From Polaribacter marinaquae (GTDB lineage: Bacteria > Bacteroidota > Bacteroidia > Flavobacteriales > Flavobacteriaceae), in contig NZ_CP150496.1 of the NCBI RefSeq assembly GCF_038019025.1, positions 3,101,536 through 3,165,535 on the forward strand: a stretch of DNA of 64,000 nucleotides, read 5' to 3'. Within the stretch, counting starts at the first letter, position 1. Every line of letters starts with the position of its first letter. Made by a program: the position numbers and the translations under genes. A model generated the notes under the pieces. It ran no database searches. It was given only the letters and a program-made list of their open reading frames with translations, and had not been told where the DNA came from. This document shows, piece after piece, positions 16,509 to 25,208 of this stretch.

Positions 16509-16968
16509 CTGTTTTGTTTTTTAGAGCTACTGCTTCATGAATTGCTTTTCTAATACGAGTAAAAGTACCACACCTGCAAATATTATTACTCATGGCTTTG
16601 TCTATATCTTGGTCTGTTGGGTTGGCCACAGTGTCTAGTAGTGCAGTGGCTGCAATTAATTGCCCAGACTGACAATAACCACATTGTGGTACATTAATTT
16701 CTGACCAAGTTTGTCTTAAGATTTCTAAATTTTTAGAACTCCCTTCGATTGTAAACACTTGCTTGTCTAGAGCGTAAGAAACCGGTACACTGCAAGATTT
16801 GGTTAATTTACCATCTAATAATACAGAACAAGCACCGCATTGGCTAACACCGCAACCAAACTTAGTACCTGTTAAGCCAACAATGTCTCGAATTGCCCAA
16901 AGAAGCGGCATGTCTTCTTGTGCATTTATGGTATATGTTTTTCCGTTGATAGATAAATTTGTATTCAC
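16501..16968 (-). CDS. (2Fe-2S) subunit of the xanthine dehydrogenase-family enzyme
   Basis: 155 aa. It carries the ferredoxin-like cluster ligands Cys39, Cys44, Cys47 and Cys59 (FGCGVSQCGACSVLLDG) and the second cluster Cys96, Cys99, Cys131 and Cys133 (QCGYCQSG, NICRCGT), the usual small subunit (IorA-type). It passes electrons from the molybdenum subunit. It has no signal peptide, so it should be exported bound to the Tat-bearing large subunit. The start codon is GTG at 16966-16968. Confidence 0.93.
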   Translation of the reverse strand: MNTNLSINGKTYTINAQEDMPLLWAIRDIVGLTGTKFGCGVSQCGACSVLLDGKLTKSCSVPVSYALDKQVFTIEGSSKNLEILRQTWSEINVPQCGYCQSGQLIAATALLDTVANPTDQDIDKAMSNNICRCGTFTRIRKAIHEAVALKNKTDE

Positions 16969-17104
16969 TTATAGACGTTTTAAAGTCTACAAGTTACAAA
17001 TAAAAAAGAGTTTGTTGCTTATTTTAAGTGATGGGTTTTTATGTAATGTAAAGCAAGAGTTTATGGGCTAATTAAAAGCAAAACCATTGTTTGTCTATTA
17101 CAAA

Positions 17105-17146
17105 AATAGATTTGTAATCGCTGTTTAAAGCTTTTACAAATCTATT
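17105..17146. repeat. 13-bp perfect inverted repeat in intergenic DNA
   Basis: AATAGATTTGTAA (17105-17117) and its exact reverse complement (17134-17146) flank a 16-bp spacer. It lies between the M14 peptidase stop and the hydroxylase small-subunit start. No T-run follows on either strand, so it is not a classical terminator. The rest of 16969-17209 shows nothing else. Confidence 0.8.
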
Positions 17147-17209
17147 GATGTTGTTTATTTTAATAGGGTAGTATCTTTTAAAGCGTATAAATATAGCTTT
17201 GTAAAAAGT

Positions 17210-18955
17210 TTAATACAATTTATAAACTGGCAGTAATAAATGTGCAGGCTCGTAATGTGGCGTTTGTTTATAGACAAAATCTAATTGAGCTCTTGGGTTT
17301 TTCGCAAAATTGGCATCATTTTTAATCTTTTCTGCTAAAGCGATTTTTAATTCAGGGTTTTCTGAAAGGTATTGTTCGGCAATATCCTCAAAAACATATG
17401 CAGAATAGCCTTCTTTTTTCTGTAAAATAGTATCAAAGAAATTCCAATTAAAAAATGAATCTGTAGCTTCTGCTTCTAAGGTTTCTATAAGATATCTAAG
17501 TCCGTTTTGATTTGTAGGAATCAACAAATCACCTGCCTTAAAAGCAACTTCTTTTGTTGATTTTACAGTTTCTGTGCCATAATGTAAATAGTGGCCTTCG
17601 TATGCAGCACTTCTAGTTTTAAAATCTTTAATATGAGAAACCTCTACAGTAATTGTAGTGTCGTTTTTAAAGCGAGTATATGCAATGGCATTATTATCTA
17701 ATCGATCTACAACTTTATGCCAACCTTGTTTTAAAATATAAGCATCCGGAATCTCTATTTCTTTTGTAATTTTAAAATTGTTGTAGTAGTTGGTTTCTTT
17801 TTCAAATGGTTTTGTAGTATCGTAAAACAACCTTTTGCCAGTTGTAACTTTACTGTCTATATAACTAGCTTCATATCCTTTAAAATTAAGTGTTGTGGGT
17901 TTGGTATTATCAACGGCAAATGCAATTGGGTACTTTTTCTTAGCAAGAATTTCTTCGAGTGCCTTTGCTCTTAATTCTTTAATTTTTTCTGAATTTTTAT
18001 CTGTAAAATCAAAAGCAGAAAGCATTAGTTCATAAGTTTGTTCTACTCTAATTTTATAAGGTTTTAACATGTGTGTTTCTACCATTAACCCCAAAGTGTT
18101 AAACAGAGTAGTGTACCCTGTAGAATATCTTGGCGAATCGAAAAATTGCGAAAAACCTGCCTCTGGCGTATTGCCCCAAACATTTACATACGGTGTAATA
18201 ATAATGTTTTTATCTTCTAAAGATTGTTCTATTTCTGGCCTCATGGTCGTTTCTAAAAAACTACCTAATTTGCCACCCAATTTATTGTGCTGTGTAAATA
18301 AATGAGTAATTGCATATTGATAGTCTGCACCGTTGCTAACATGATTGTCTATAAAAACATCTGGCTGTACTGCATGAAAAATTTCTGCAAAAGCTGCCGC
18401 ATTTTTAGTGTCTTGTTTAATAAAGTCTCTATTTAAATCGAAGTTTCTTGCATTGCCTCTAAAACCATATTCTAACGGACCGTTTTGATTGGCTCTTGTA
18501 TGCGAATTTCTATTTAAAGAACCACCAACATTATACACAGGTATCACTGCAATTAAAGTGTTTTTGTATTTTTCTTGTAAAGAATCATTTTGAACGATGT
18601 CTCTTAAAAGCATCATCGATGCATCAATTCCGTCTGATTCTCCCGGATGAATTCCGTTATTTATCAGAATTCTATTTTTAGAAGAATTGGTAATTTCATC
18701 AATATTATAAACACCTTCTCTATTGTAAGTAATTAGATGTAAAGGCTCGCCAGCATCCGTTTGTCCGAAGGTAAATACAGAGATTTCTGAATAAGCTTCT
18801 GCTAAATTTTCATAATACGTAATAATATCTTTGTATTCTGGTGTTTCTTTACCTTTGGATTTTTCGAATTGAGTTGTAAAATCGATGGTATCTTTTGCAT
18901 CTTTATTACAAGAAATTATAAAAAGAGTTAAGACAAATAGTAGTAGTTTTTTCAT
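17210..18955 (-). CDS. M14-family metallopeptidase (zinc carboxypeptidase-like) lipoprotein
   Basis: 581 aa with a lipoprotein signal (LTLFIISC, Cys16). The zinc-binding HxxE is in NNGIHPGESDGIDASMML, an Arg/Asn substrate region follows at NARNFDLNRDFIK, and the downstream His in FIDNHVSNGADYQY and Glu in LMVETHMLK complete the carboxypeptidase A-like site. The C-terminal third is an additional beta-rich region. It is probably a surface or periplasmic peptidase; its substrate is unknown. It starts 6 bp from the coaD stop, so it is likely in that transcript. Confidence 0.9.
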   Translation of the reverse strand: MKKLLLFVLTLFIISCNKDAKDTIDFTTQFEKSKGKETPEYKDIITYYENLAEAYSEISVFTFGQTDAGEPLHLITYNREGVYNIDEITNSSKNRILINNGIHPGESDGIDASMMLLRDIVQNDSLQEKYKNTLIAVIPVYNVGGSLNRNSHTRANQNGPLEYGFRGNARNFDLNRDFIKQDTKNAAAFAEIFHAVQPDVFIDNHVSNGADYQYAITHLFTQHNKLGGKLGSFLETTMRPEIEQSLEDKNIIITPYVNVWGNTPEAGFSQFFDSPRYSTGYTTLFNTLGLMVETHMLKPYKIRVEQTYELMLSAFDFTDKNSEKIKELRAKALEEILAKKKYPIAFAVDNTKPTTLNFKGYEASYIDSKVTTGKRLFYDTTKPFEKETNYYNNFKITKEIEIPDAYILKQGWHKVVDRLDNNAIAYTRFKNDTTITVEVSHIKDFKTRSAAYEGHYLHYGTETVKSTKEVAFKAGDLLIPTNQNGLRYLIETLEAEATDSFFNWNFFDTILQKKEGYSAYVFEDIAEQYLSENPELKIALAEKIKNDANFAKNPRAQLDFVYKQTPHYEPAHLLLPVYKLY

Positions 18956-18961
18956 GGTAGT

Positions 18962-19420
18962 TTATTGTTTTACTCTAACAGGTTTCGGAACTAATTTGGT
19001 GTAATCACCATTATTTCTAATTACATCTCTTACAATAGAAGAAGAAATATAAGAAGTGCTAGCCGCAGTTAATAAAAACACTGTTTCTATAGCTGCTAAA
19101 TCTCTATTGGTGTGTGCAATGGCTTTTTCGAATTCGAAATCTGCCGGATTTCTTAAACCTCTTAATATAAAATCAACATCATTTTGCTCGCAAAAATCGA
19201 CTGTTAAACCTTTGTAGGTCACTACTTTTATTTTTGGATTGTCTTTAAAACATTCTTCAATAAAGTTTTTGCGTTCTTCTAACGAAAACATATATTTTTT
19301 ATCTGCATTTACACCAATGGCAATAATCAATTCATCAAAAAGGGTAACACCTCTTTCGATAATATCGAAATGGCCTAGTGTTATTGGGTCAAAAGATCCC
19401 GGAAAAATTGCTCTTTTCAT
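18962..19420 (-). CDS. coaD: Pantetheine-phosphate adenylyltransferase
   Basis: 152 aa. It makes dephospho-CoA from 4'-phosphopantetheine and ATP. FPGSFDPITLGHFDII carries the nucleotidyltransferase T/HxGH motif, FILRGLRNPADFEFE is the pantetheine-binding region, and TSYISSSIVRD is the second ATP motif. Gene order ddl-coaD is frequent in flavobacteria, with ddl 42 bp upstream here. Confidence 0.96.
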   Translation of the reverse strand: MKRAIFPGSFDPITLGHFDIIERGVTLFDELIIAIGVNADKKYMFSLEERKNFIEECFKDNPKIKVVTYKGLTVDFCEQNDVDFILRGLRNPADFEFEKAIAHTNRDLAAIETVFLLTAASTSYISSSIVRDVIRNNGDYTKLVPKPVRVKQ

Positions 19421-19462
19421 GTTTAATATTTTAAATTAGCTACAGTATAACTGCGGCATTTC

Positions 19463-20440
19463 TTAGTTTTTTAAAGCAGTAGTTATGGCATTTTCAAATA
19501 ATGCAGCTAAAGTAATGCCTGCAGCTTGTGCTTGTTGTGGTAATATGCTTTCTTCTGTTAATCCTGGTACAGTATTCATTTCTAAAAAGTAAGGTTCGTC
19601 GTTTACAAAAATGTATTCAGATCTAGAAAAACCACGCATGTTTAAAATGGTATATACTTTTTTGGCAACTGCTATTACTTTTGCTTCTTGTATAGAAGAA
19701 ATTCTTGCCGGCGTAATCTCTTGCGATTTGCCTTGGTACTTTGCTTCGTAATCGAAAAAATCGTTTTCAGAAACAATCTCTGTAATTGGTAACACTTTAA
19801 CTTTACCTTGGTATTGAATAACACCAACAGAAACTTCTGTACCATCTAAAAAAGACTCGATTAAAATTTCTGAATCTTCTTTAAAAGCAGTTTCTATGGC
19901 AGGTAAAATGGCCTCTTTTGTATGCGCTTTAGAAATACCGTAGCTAGAACCGGCGTTGTTTGGTTTGATAAAACAAGGCAAACCTACTTTTTTTACAATA
20001 GCATCGATATCTATAAAATCGCCTTTATTGATGTAAATAGATGTTGCTGTTTGAATACCATAAGCTTTTACCGCACTTAACGTATCTCTTTTATTAAAAG
20101 TTAAAGCCATTTGATAAAATGGGGCAGAGGTGTGCTTTATATTGATAAGGTTGAAATACGCTAACAGTTGTCCGTTTTCTCCGGGAGCACCATGTATGGC
20201 ATTAAAAACACAATCAAAAGTAACTTTAGCATTTTTATAAATAAAAGAAAAATCGTTTTTATCTATTGGGTATTCTTTCTCATTATGATCTAATACAACC
20301 CATTTTTCTTTTAAAATAAGGACTCTATAGACATTGTACTTGTCTTTGTTTAGATGGTTATAAACTACATTTCCGCTTTTTAAAGAAATGTGAACTTCAG
20401 ATGAATAACCACCCATTACTATGGCAATATTTTGCTTCAT
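19463..20440 (-). CDS. ddl: D-alanine--D-alanine ligase
   Basis: 325 aa ATP-grasp enzyme making D-Ala-D-Ala for peptidoglycan. The N-terminal MGGYSSEVHISLKSG, GAPGENGQLLAYF, the ATP-binding NNAGSSYGISK and the C-terminal RSEYIFVNDEPYFLEMNTVPG are diagnostic. It is divergent from the PASTA gene with 91 bp between the two start codons. Confidence 0.96.
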   Translation of the reverse strand: MKQNIAIVMGGYSSEVHISLKSGNVVYNHLNKDKYNVYRVLILKEKWVVLDHNEKEYPIDKNDFSFIYKNAKVTFDCVFNAIHGAPGENGQLLAYFNLINIKHTSAPFYQMALTFNKRDTLSAVKAYGIQTATSIYINKGDFIDIDAIVKKVGLPCFIKPNNAGSSYGISKAHTKEAILPAIETAFKEDSEILIESFLDGTEVSVGVIQYQGKVKVLPITEIVSENDFFDYEAKYQGKSQEITPARISSIQEAKVIAVAKKVYTILNMRGFSRSEYIFVNDEPYFLEMNTVPGLTEESILPQQAQAAGITLAALFENAITTALKN

Positions 20441-20504
20441 TTTATAAAAAATAATAAAACAAATTTATCAAAATATAAATAGAAATAGCAACGTTTAGTT
20501 TTTA

Positions 20505-20512
20505 TATCTTTG
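20505..20512 (+). promoter_or_regulatory. -7 promoter element for the PASTA-rlu operon
   Basis: TATCTTTG matches TAnnTTTG; transcription should start near 20519. That places the GTG at 20514 upstream of the transcript start and supports an ATG start at 20526 or 20532. Confidence 0.65.
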
Positions 20513-20531
20513 CGTGATTAAAAAAATGATT

Positions 20532-21089
20532 ATGAGTTTAATTCAGTTTTTAAAAAGTAAAACTTTTTTTGTACAAATAGCTATTGTAGTTATCGGTTTA
20601 TTGGTGTTTGTTTTTGCACTAAAATTTTGGTTAGGTGTTACCACCAATCATAACCAAAAAATACAGGTTCCAGATTTACAAAAACTTTCTTTAGATGAGG
20701 TAGAAAGAAAGTTAACCGAATTAGATTTAACTTATAAAATTATAGATAGTGCTAGCTTTAATCCAGATTATCCAAAAAAATCTGTAATCGAACAAACACC
20801 TTTAGCAGGTGATTTTGTAAAAGAAAAACGTAAAATCTATTTAACCTTAAATCCGTCTAAATACAGAGATGTTACTATTCAGAATTTAAACGGTAGAACC
20901 AAAAGACAAGCATCTTCTCAATTAAGAGCAATGGGCTTAATTGTTGGTACAAACTATACGTATGTAAATGATATTGGTAAAGATGTTGTTAGAGGTTTGC
21001 GCTACAAAGGAAAAGTTTTAAATGAAGGCGATAAACTGCCTTTAAACTCTATTGTAGATTTAGTGCTAGGAGACGGTAACGGTAATTAA
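20532..21089 (+). CDS. Membrane-anchored PASTA-domain protein
   Basis: 185 aa from ATG 20532 (MSLIQFLKSKTFF). One N-terminal transmembrane helix (about residues 10-35) is followed by PASTA repeats: VPDLQKLSLDEVERKL...EQTPLAGDFVKEKRKIYLTL, then VTIQNLNGRTKRQASSQLRAMGL, and a third C-terminal half ending IVDLVLGDG. PASTA domains bind peptidoglycan fragments in other bacteria. There is no kinase or transpeptidase domain. In flavobacteria this gene lies between ddl and an rluD-like gene, as here, suggesting a wall-linked role, though this is inference. Confidence 0.87.
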   Translation: MSLIQFLKSKTFFVQIAIVVIGLLVFVFALKFWLGVTTNHNQKIQVPDLQKLSLDEVERKLTELDLTYKIIDSASFNPDYPKKSVIEQTPLAGDFVKEKRKIYLTLNPSKYRDVTIQNLNGRTKRQASSQLRAMGLIVGTNYTYVNDIGKDVVRGLRYKGKVLNEGDKLPLNSIVDLVLGDGNGN

Positions 21090-21150
21090 TTTACTTTTTA
21101 TTGTTGTATTGCGAGTAGTAAGTAATTAATTAGAAATAAAGAAAATCGGT

Positions 21151-22200
21151 TTGCAAGAAAATCAAAATCAAGATTTAGAAAAGGAAGAGTTGTACGAGCA
21201 CCATAGGTTTACTGCTAGTGAAGGGCAAGTGCCTTTAAGAGTAGATAAGTTTTTAATGAATTTTATTGAAAATGCTACACGTAACAAAGTACAACAAGCG
21301 GCAAAAGCAGGTAATGTTTTGGTAAATGATGTTGCTGTAAAATCGAATCATAAAGTAAAACCACACGATGTAGTTCGTGTTGTGTTGGCGTATCCGCCAG
21401 CAGAAAATCTTTTGGTAGCAGAAGATATTCCTATCGATATTGTGTATGAAGATGATGCTGTTATTGTAGTAAATAAACCCGCAGGTATGGTTGTGCATCC
21501 TGGGCATGGTAATTATTCTGGTACTTTGGTAAACGGTCTAATTCATCATATAGAAAATTTACCAACCAACTCTAACGAAAGACCAGGTTTGGTGCATCGA
21601 ATAGATAAAGATACTAGTGGTTTGTTGGTTGTTGCAAAGACAGAATTTGCAATGGCGCATTTATCTAAACAATTTTATGACAGAACAACAGAACGTTTAT
21701 ATTATGCCTTAGTTTGGGGTAATATAGATGAAGATGAAGGAAGAATTGAAGGCAATATTGGTAGAAGTTTAAAAAACCGATTGCAAATGGCTGTTTTTCC
21801 TGATGGGGAATTTGGTAAACACGCTGTTACTCATTTTAAAGTTTTAGAAAGACTTACCTACGTAACCTTAGTACAATGTAAATTAGAAACAGGTAGAACG
21901 CACCAAATTAGAGCACATTTTAAGCATATTGGGCATACACTTTTTAACGACGAACGTTACGGTGGTAATGCTATTTTAAAAGGAACCACTTTTACAAAAT
22001 ACAAACAATTTGTAAATAACTGTTTTCAAGTATTACCAAGACAAGCATTGCACGCAAAAACCTTAGGTTTTACACACCCAACTACGGGCGAGTTTATGCA
22101 GTTTAATTCTGAAATACCTTCGGATATTACAGAGTGTTTAGAAAAATGGAGGACTTATTCTGAAAACTCGAAAGACGTAGATTCAGACGATTTGTTATAG
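21151..22200 (+). CDS. RluA/RluD-family pseudouridine synthase
   Basis: 349 aa. An N-terminal S4 RNA-binding domain (VPLRVDKFLMNFIENATRNKVQQAAKAGNVLVN) precedes the catalytic domain with LVHRIDKDTSGLLVVAKT, whose Asp is the nucleophile, and ETGRTHQIRAHFKHIGH. It isomerises uridine in 23S rRNA; the RluD type is most likely from the S4 domain. The start appears to be TTG at 21151, since no ATG precedes the S4 domain in frame. It follows the PASTA gene by 61 bp and ends in a strong terminator. Confidence 0.92.
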   Translation: MQENQNQDLEKEELYEHHRFTASEGQVPLRVDKFLMNFIENATRNKVQQAAKAGNVLVNDVAVKSNHKVKPHDVVRVVLAYPPAENLLVAEDIPIDIVYEDDAVIVVNKPAGMVVHPGHGNYSGTLVNGLIHHIENLPTNSNERPGLVHRIDKDTSGLLVVAKTEFAMAHLSKQFYDRTTERLYYALVWGNIDEDEGRIEGNIGRSLKNRLQMAVFPDGEFGKHAVTHFKVLERLTYVTLVQCKLETGRTHQIRAHFKHIGHTLFNDERYGGNAILKGTTFTKYKQFVNNCFQVLPRQALHAKTLGFTHPTTGEFMQFNSEIPSDITECLEKWRTYSENSKDVDSDDLL

Positions 22201-22215
22201 TCGATATTATGAAAT

Positions 22216-22253
22216 AAAAAAAACTGTTATCTATGTTAGATAACAGTTTTTTT
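22216..22253. terminator. Bidirectional intrinsic terminator
   Basis: AAACTGTTATCTA (22221-22233), loop TGT, TAGATAACAGTTT (22237-22249), flanked by A-run and T-run. It serves the pseudouridine synthase gene on the plus strand and the ars-type operon on the minus strand. Confidence 0.9.
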
Positions 22254-22271
22254 GCTTTTTAAAGGTATTGA

Positions 22272-22745
22272 TTAACAACAACCAGAGTTAGGACTGCAAC
22301 TTGTTGCACCGCTATTTAATTCTGAAAATTGCAATTTTGGTTTCGAAGGTGTTATCCCGCAAGCATCTGGGGCTAAACAAGCGGTAACTTTAGATGTTAA
22401 CAAAAAGTTTGTTCCGTCAAAATCCAATCCGTATTTACCAATAGTTTCTTTACCTTGATATTCAACTTCGATTTCTAAATCATCAAACTGAAACTTTTTT
22501 TCTGATAACTCAATAATATTTATCAATTTCTCTGGATGCAATCTATGGTCGTAATCATTCTCTTCCCACAATTGAAAATTGATAACTGTTTCATTTCTAA
22601 CCTTGCCACCACAATCAATAAAATCTTTGGTGATTTTACCAACTTCTGTAACGTGAAAATGACTTGCTACCAACTCTCCGTTAGGTAGTATAAAACCTAT
22701 GGTTTCTAAACCTTTTAAGTGATTTTTAATTTCTGATAATTTCAT
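22272..22745 (-). CDS. DUF6428-like protein of ars operon
   Basis: 157 aa, cytoplasmic. It resembles the DUF6428 family found beside arsenate reductase in Bacteroidota. The C-terminus is rich in Cys: VTACLAPDACG, then SGATSCSPNSGCC, which could bind a thiophilic metalloid. FIDCGGKVRNETVINFQLWEE and the DYDHRLHPEKL segment are likely conserved. It is the third gene of the operon, 4 bp after the phosphatase-like reductase, and its function is not known. Confidence 0.75.
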   Translation of the reverse strand: MKLSEIKNHLKGLETIGFILPNGELVASHFHVTEVGKITKDFIDCGGKVRNETVINFQLWEENDYDHRLHPEKLINIIELSEKKFQFDDLEIEVEYQGKETIGKYGLDFDGTNFLLTSKVTACLAPDACGITPSKPKLQFSELNSGATSCSPNSGCC

Positions 22746-22749
22746 AAGG

Positions 22750-23373
22750 TTACTTTTTTATGTTAGAAAATATATAGAACATTTCTGTTGCTATTTGTAA
22801 ACTTCTTTCTTGGTATTTTTCTGCTTGTTGTTGTGTATTGTCAAACATTTTTGGGTCATCGTAAGTAATTGGTATTCTTTTTTCTGCACCAGCAATAAAA
22901 GGACAACCACCATCTGCTTGAGAACACGTCATGATTGCTGCAAAACCAGAAGCAGGATTAAATTTTGCATCGTATTTTTTAGAAAAACCAATTATAGGAT
23001 TTGTGTTGTCGTTAAACTTTATTGCATATACAGGGTTTTTACTTTCAGACAATTCTAAAATTTCGAAACCTGTATTTTTTAAAGTTTCTGCAACCATAGG
23101 AAACATTGCTGTAGCCTCTGTACCACCAGAATAAGTGGTAACATTTTTAAAATTAAAATAGTTGGCAAGTGTTTGTGCCCATATTTGCGTTAAATGGCTT
23201 CTTCTAGAATTGTGTGTACATATAAAGTTAATATTCGCATCTTTATTAGCAGTAACTTTACTTTGTACAAAATCTATAAGCGGTTGTAAAACATTTTTTC
23301 TATCCGTAGAAATGGTTTCTACATTTAAGTTTAAAATAGTATTTTCTATTTTATCGTACACTTTTTTTTCCAT
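22750..23373 (-). CDS. Arsenate reductase-like LMW protein tyrosine phosphatase family protein
   Basis: 207 aa from the ATG at 23371-23373 (MEKKVYDKI), 11 bp after arsR; an ATG at 23391 inside arsR is less likely. The P-loop is INFICTHNSRRSHLTQIWA (CxxxxRR type), and the later Cys in IMTCSQADGGCPFIAG fits the redox-active cysteines of thioredoxin-linked arsenate reductases. The order ArsR, reductase, DUF6428 supports arsenate reduction. No efflux pump gene (arsB or acr3) follows, so export must be encoded elsewhere. Confidence 0.88.
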   Translation of the reverse strand: MEKKVYDKIENTILNLNVETISTDRKNVLQPLIDFVQSKVTANKDANINFICTHNSRRSHLTQIWAQTLANYFNFKNVTTYSGGTEATAMFPMVAETLKNTGFEILELSESKNPVYAIKFNDNTNPIIGFSKKYDAKFNPASGFAAIMTCSQADGGCPFIAGAEKRIPITYDDPKMFDNTQQQAEKYQERSLQIATEMFYIFSNIKK

Positions 23374-23384
23374 TAGACTTAAGA

Positions 23385-23711
23385 TTAACAACAGTTGTTG
23401 GTTGGCGTTTTATTTAAAAATTGATTTAATATAGATGTAATTCTATTCCAGTTATCTTCGTTTATGCAATAGCAAACACTTGTACCTTCTATAGTACCTT
23501 TTATAATACCTACTTTTTTCAATTCTTTTAAATGTTGTGAAATTGTAGGTTGTGCGAGTCCTATTTCTTTTACCAAGTCTCCGCAAACACAAGTATTTAG
23601 TTTTATAATATGTTCTAGAATGGCAATTCTTGCCGGATGCCCTAATACTTTGGCAATGGCAGCAATTTCATTTTGTTGTTCTGTAAATATTTCTGACTTC
23701 GTTAATCCCAT
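23385..23711 (-). CDS. ArsR/SmtB-family repressor
   Basis: 108 aa winged-helix regulator. LGHPARIAILEHIIKL...CVCGDLVKEIGLAQPTISQHLKELKKVGII is the typical DNA-binding domain. The CVCG motif at the start of the recognition region and a C-terminal NNCC could be metalloid ligands, giving release from DNA on arsenite binding. It is first in the operon, with an operator-like site just upstream. Confidence 0.93.
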   Translation of the reverse strand: MGLTKSEIFTEQQNEIAAIAKVLGHPARIAILEHIIKLNTCVCGDLVKEIGLAQPTISQHLKELKKVGIIKGTIEGTSVCYCINEDNWNRITSILNQFLNKTPTNNCC

Positions 23712-23723
23712 TCGTATTTGTTT

Positions 23724-23739
23724 ATTGCAATATTACGAT
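23724..23739 (-). promoter_or_regulatory. ArsR operator overlapping promoter
   Basis: Imperfect inverted repeat with half-sites ATTGCAAT and ATTACGAT, 13 bp upstream of the arsR ATG. The minus-strand TAATATTG within it resembles a -7 element, so a bound repressor would block transcription. The assignment rests on position and symmetry. Confidence 0.5.
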
Positions 23740-23825
23740 TAATGTTTTAAATAAAAAACAACTACTTCATTTTTTTACAAAAAATAGTGTAGTTGCTTTT
23801 TGATATATTAGTCTCTAATTGTTTT

Positions 23826-24608
23826 TTATGAATTAGGATCTTGCATTTTCTTCACTTGTTTTAACAACACTTTTTTGGGTGTTATAGGTATTGCTTTTAG
23901 CATTAGTTTCTGCGCTAAACTTACGCCAGATATTACATCTAAATCTCCATTAAGCATTGCATTATAACCATCTTTAGCAACAGAATTTGCATCTGCAGTA
24001 TTTTTAAATAGAGAAGTTTTGTCCATACCAGAAGTTTTACCAAAATAGGTTTCTGTAGCACCTGGCATTAATGTGGTAACGGTTACGTTTGTTTCTGATA
24101 ATTCTTCTGCAATAGCATTGCTAAAAGAAGTTACATAAGCCTTTGTTGCAAAATACACAGCTTGCATAGGACCTGCCATTAAACTAGCAGTAGAAGATAC
24201 ATTTAATATTTTACCGCTATTTTTTTCTACAAAAGTTGGTAAAAACAATCTTGTTAATGCCGTAAGTGCAACAACGTTTAATTGAATCATGTTTAGGTCT
24301 TCTTCTAACTTTCTTTCATGAAATTTACCAATTCCACCAAAACCCGCATTGTTAATTAAATAGTCGATTTCTATTTTGCTATACTTTACAAAATTGAAAA
24401 CCTCTTTTGCAGCATCCTTTTCTGTTAAATCTTTCTCTATAACAGATACGTGTATTTTATATTCTTTTTCTAACGCTTCTTTTAAAGCTAATAGTTTATC
24501 TTTACTTCTAGCAACAATAACTAAATTGCCACCAGTTTTTGCATGAATTTTTGCAAATTCTTTTCCGATTCCGCTACTTGCTCCTGTAATTAATGCTGTT
24601 TTTTTCAT
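23826..24608 (-). CDS. Short-chain dehydrogenase/reductase
   Basis: 260 aa Rossmann-fold oxidoreductase: TGASSGIGKEFA (nucleotide binding), LINNAGFGG, Ser in NVSSTASLMAG and YFATKAYVTSFS (Tyr-Lys catalytic pair). The ARSKDKL after the second strand favours NADP(H). The substrate is unknown. It stands alone with its own -7 element upstream. Confidence 0.92.
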   Translation of the reverse strand: MKKTALITGASSGIGKEFAKIHAKTGGNLVIVARSKDKLLALKEALEKEYKIHVSVIEKDLTEKDAAKEVFNFVKYSKIEIDYLINNAGFGGIGKFHERKLEEDLNMIQLNVVALTALTRLFLPTFVEKNSGKILNVSSTASLMAGPMQAVYFATKAYVTSFSNAIAEELSETNVTVTTLMPGATETYFGKTSGMDKTSLFKNTADANSVAKDGYNAMLNGDLDVISGVSLAQKLMLKAIPITPKKVLLKQVKKMQDPNS

Positions 24609-24627
24609 AACGTTTAGATTTATATAT

Positions 24628-24635
24628 CAAAGATA
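24628..24635 (-). promoter_or_regulatory. -7 promoter element for the SDR gene
   Basis: Minus-strand TATCTTTG, an exact TAnnTTTG, 19 bp upstream of the ATG at 24608. Confidence 0.6.
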
Positions 24636-24685
24636 TTGTAAATTAAAAGTATAATTGAACGCAAATAACTGTAAGATTAACGTTT

Positions 24686-25201
24686 TTAAAATTCTAGAAA
24701 TAATAAATAGTTAGGTCTAGTTTCTGTGGCTGATATTGGAAAATCATAAGAAGCAATTTTTTTAAATCCTACTTTTTTATAAAAATCGATGGCTCTAAAG
24801 TTTTTAATCCAAACGTAAAGCCAAATTCCTTTCTGATTTTCTTTTTGAATAAAATCTAGATTGTATTTAAAGAGTTCTTTTCCTAAACCTTTGCCAAAAA
24901 AATCTTCTACTAAATACAAACGTTCCATTTTGGTGACGTTTTCTAGATTGATATTTTCATTTTTCTGATTCAAAATAATTTTAGAAAATCCGGCTAAAGT
25001 ATCATCAACATATAACAAACGATACTCGAAATTTTTATTATTAATTTCAGCGATGATGTTTTCTTCATTAAAATTCTCTTTAAGATACACATCCATTATA
25101 TGCTTAGGTATTGCATCTTTATGCGGTAAGTAAAATGCTTTTTTACCAACTTCGGTTAATTTTTTAACGTCTTTGTTGGTCGCTTTTCTAATAGTAAACA
25201 T
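24686..25201 (-). CDS. GNAT-family N-acetyltransferase
   Basis: 171 aa from the ATG at 25199-25201 (MFTIRKATNKDV), 7 bp after the zinc peptidase stop; an upstream ATG at 25237 inside that gene is not needed. The acetyl-CoA site is MERLYLVEDFFGKGLGKELFKY, followed by WLYVWIKNFRAIDFYKKVGFKKI. The acceptor is unknown. Confidence 0.87.
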   Translation of the reverse strand: MFTIRKATNKDVKKLTEVGKKAFYLPHKDAIPKHIMDVYLKENFNEENIIAEINNKNFEYRLLYVDDTLAGFSKIILNQKNENINLENVTKMERLYLVEDFFGKGLGKELFKYNLDFIQKENQKGIWLYVWIKNFRAIDFYKKVGFKKIASYDFPISATETRPNYLLFLEF

Positions 25202-25208
25202 ATTGTAA

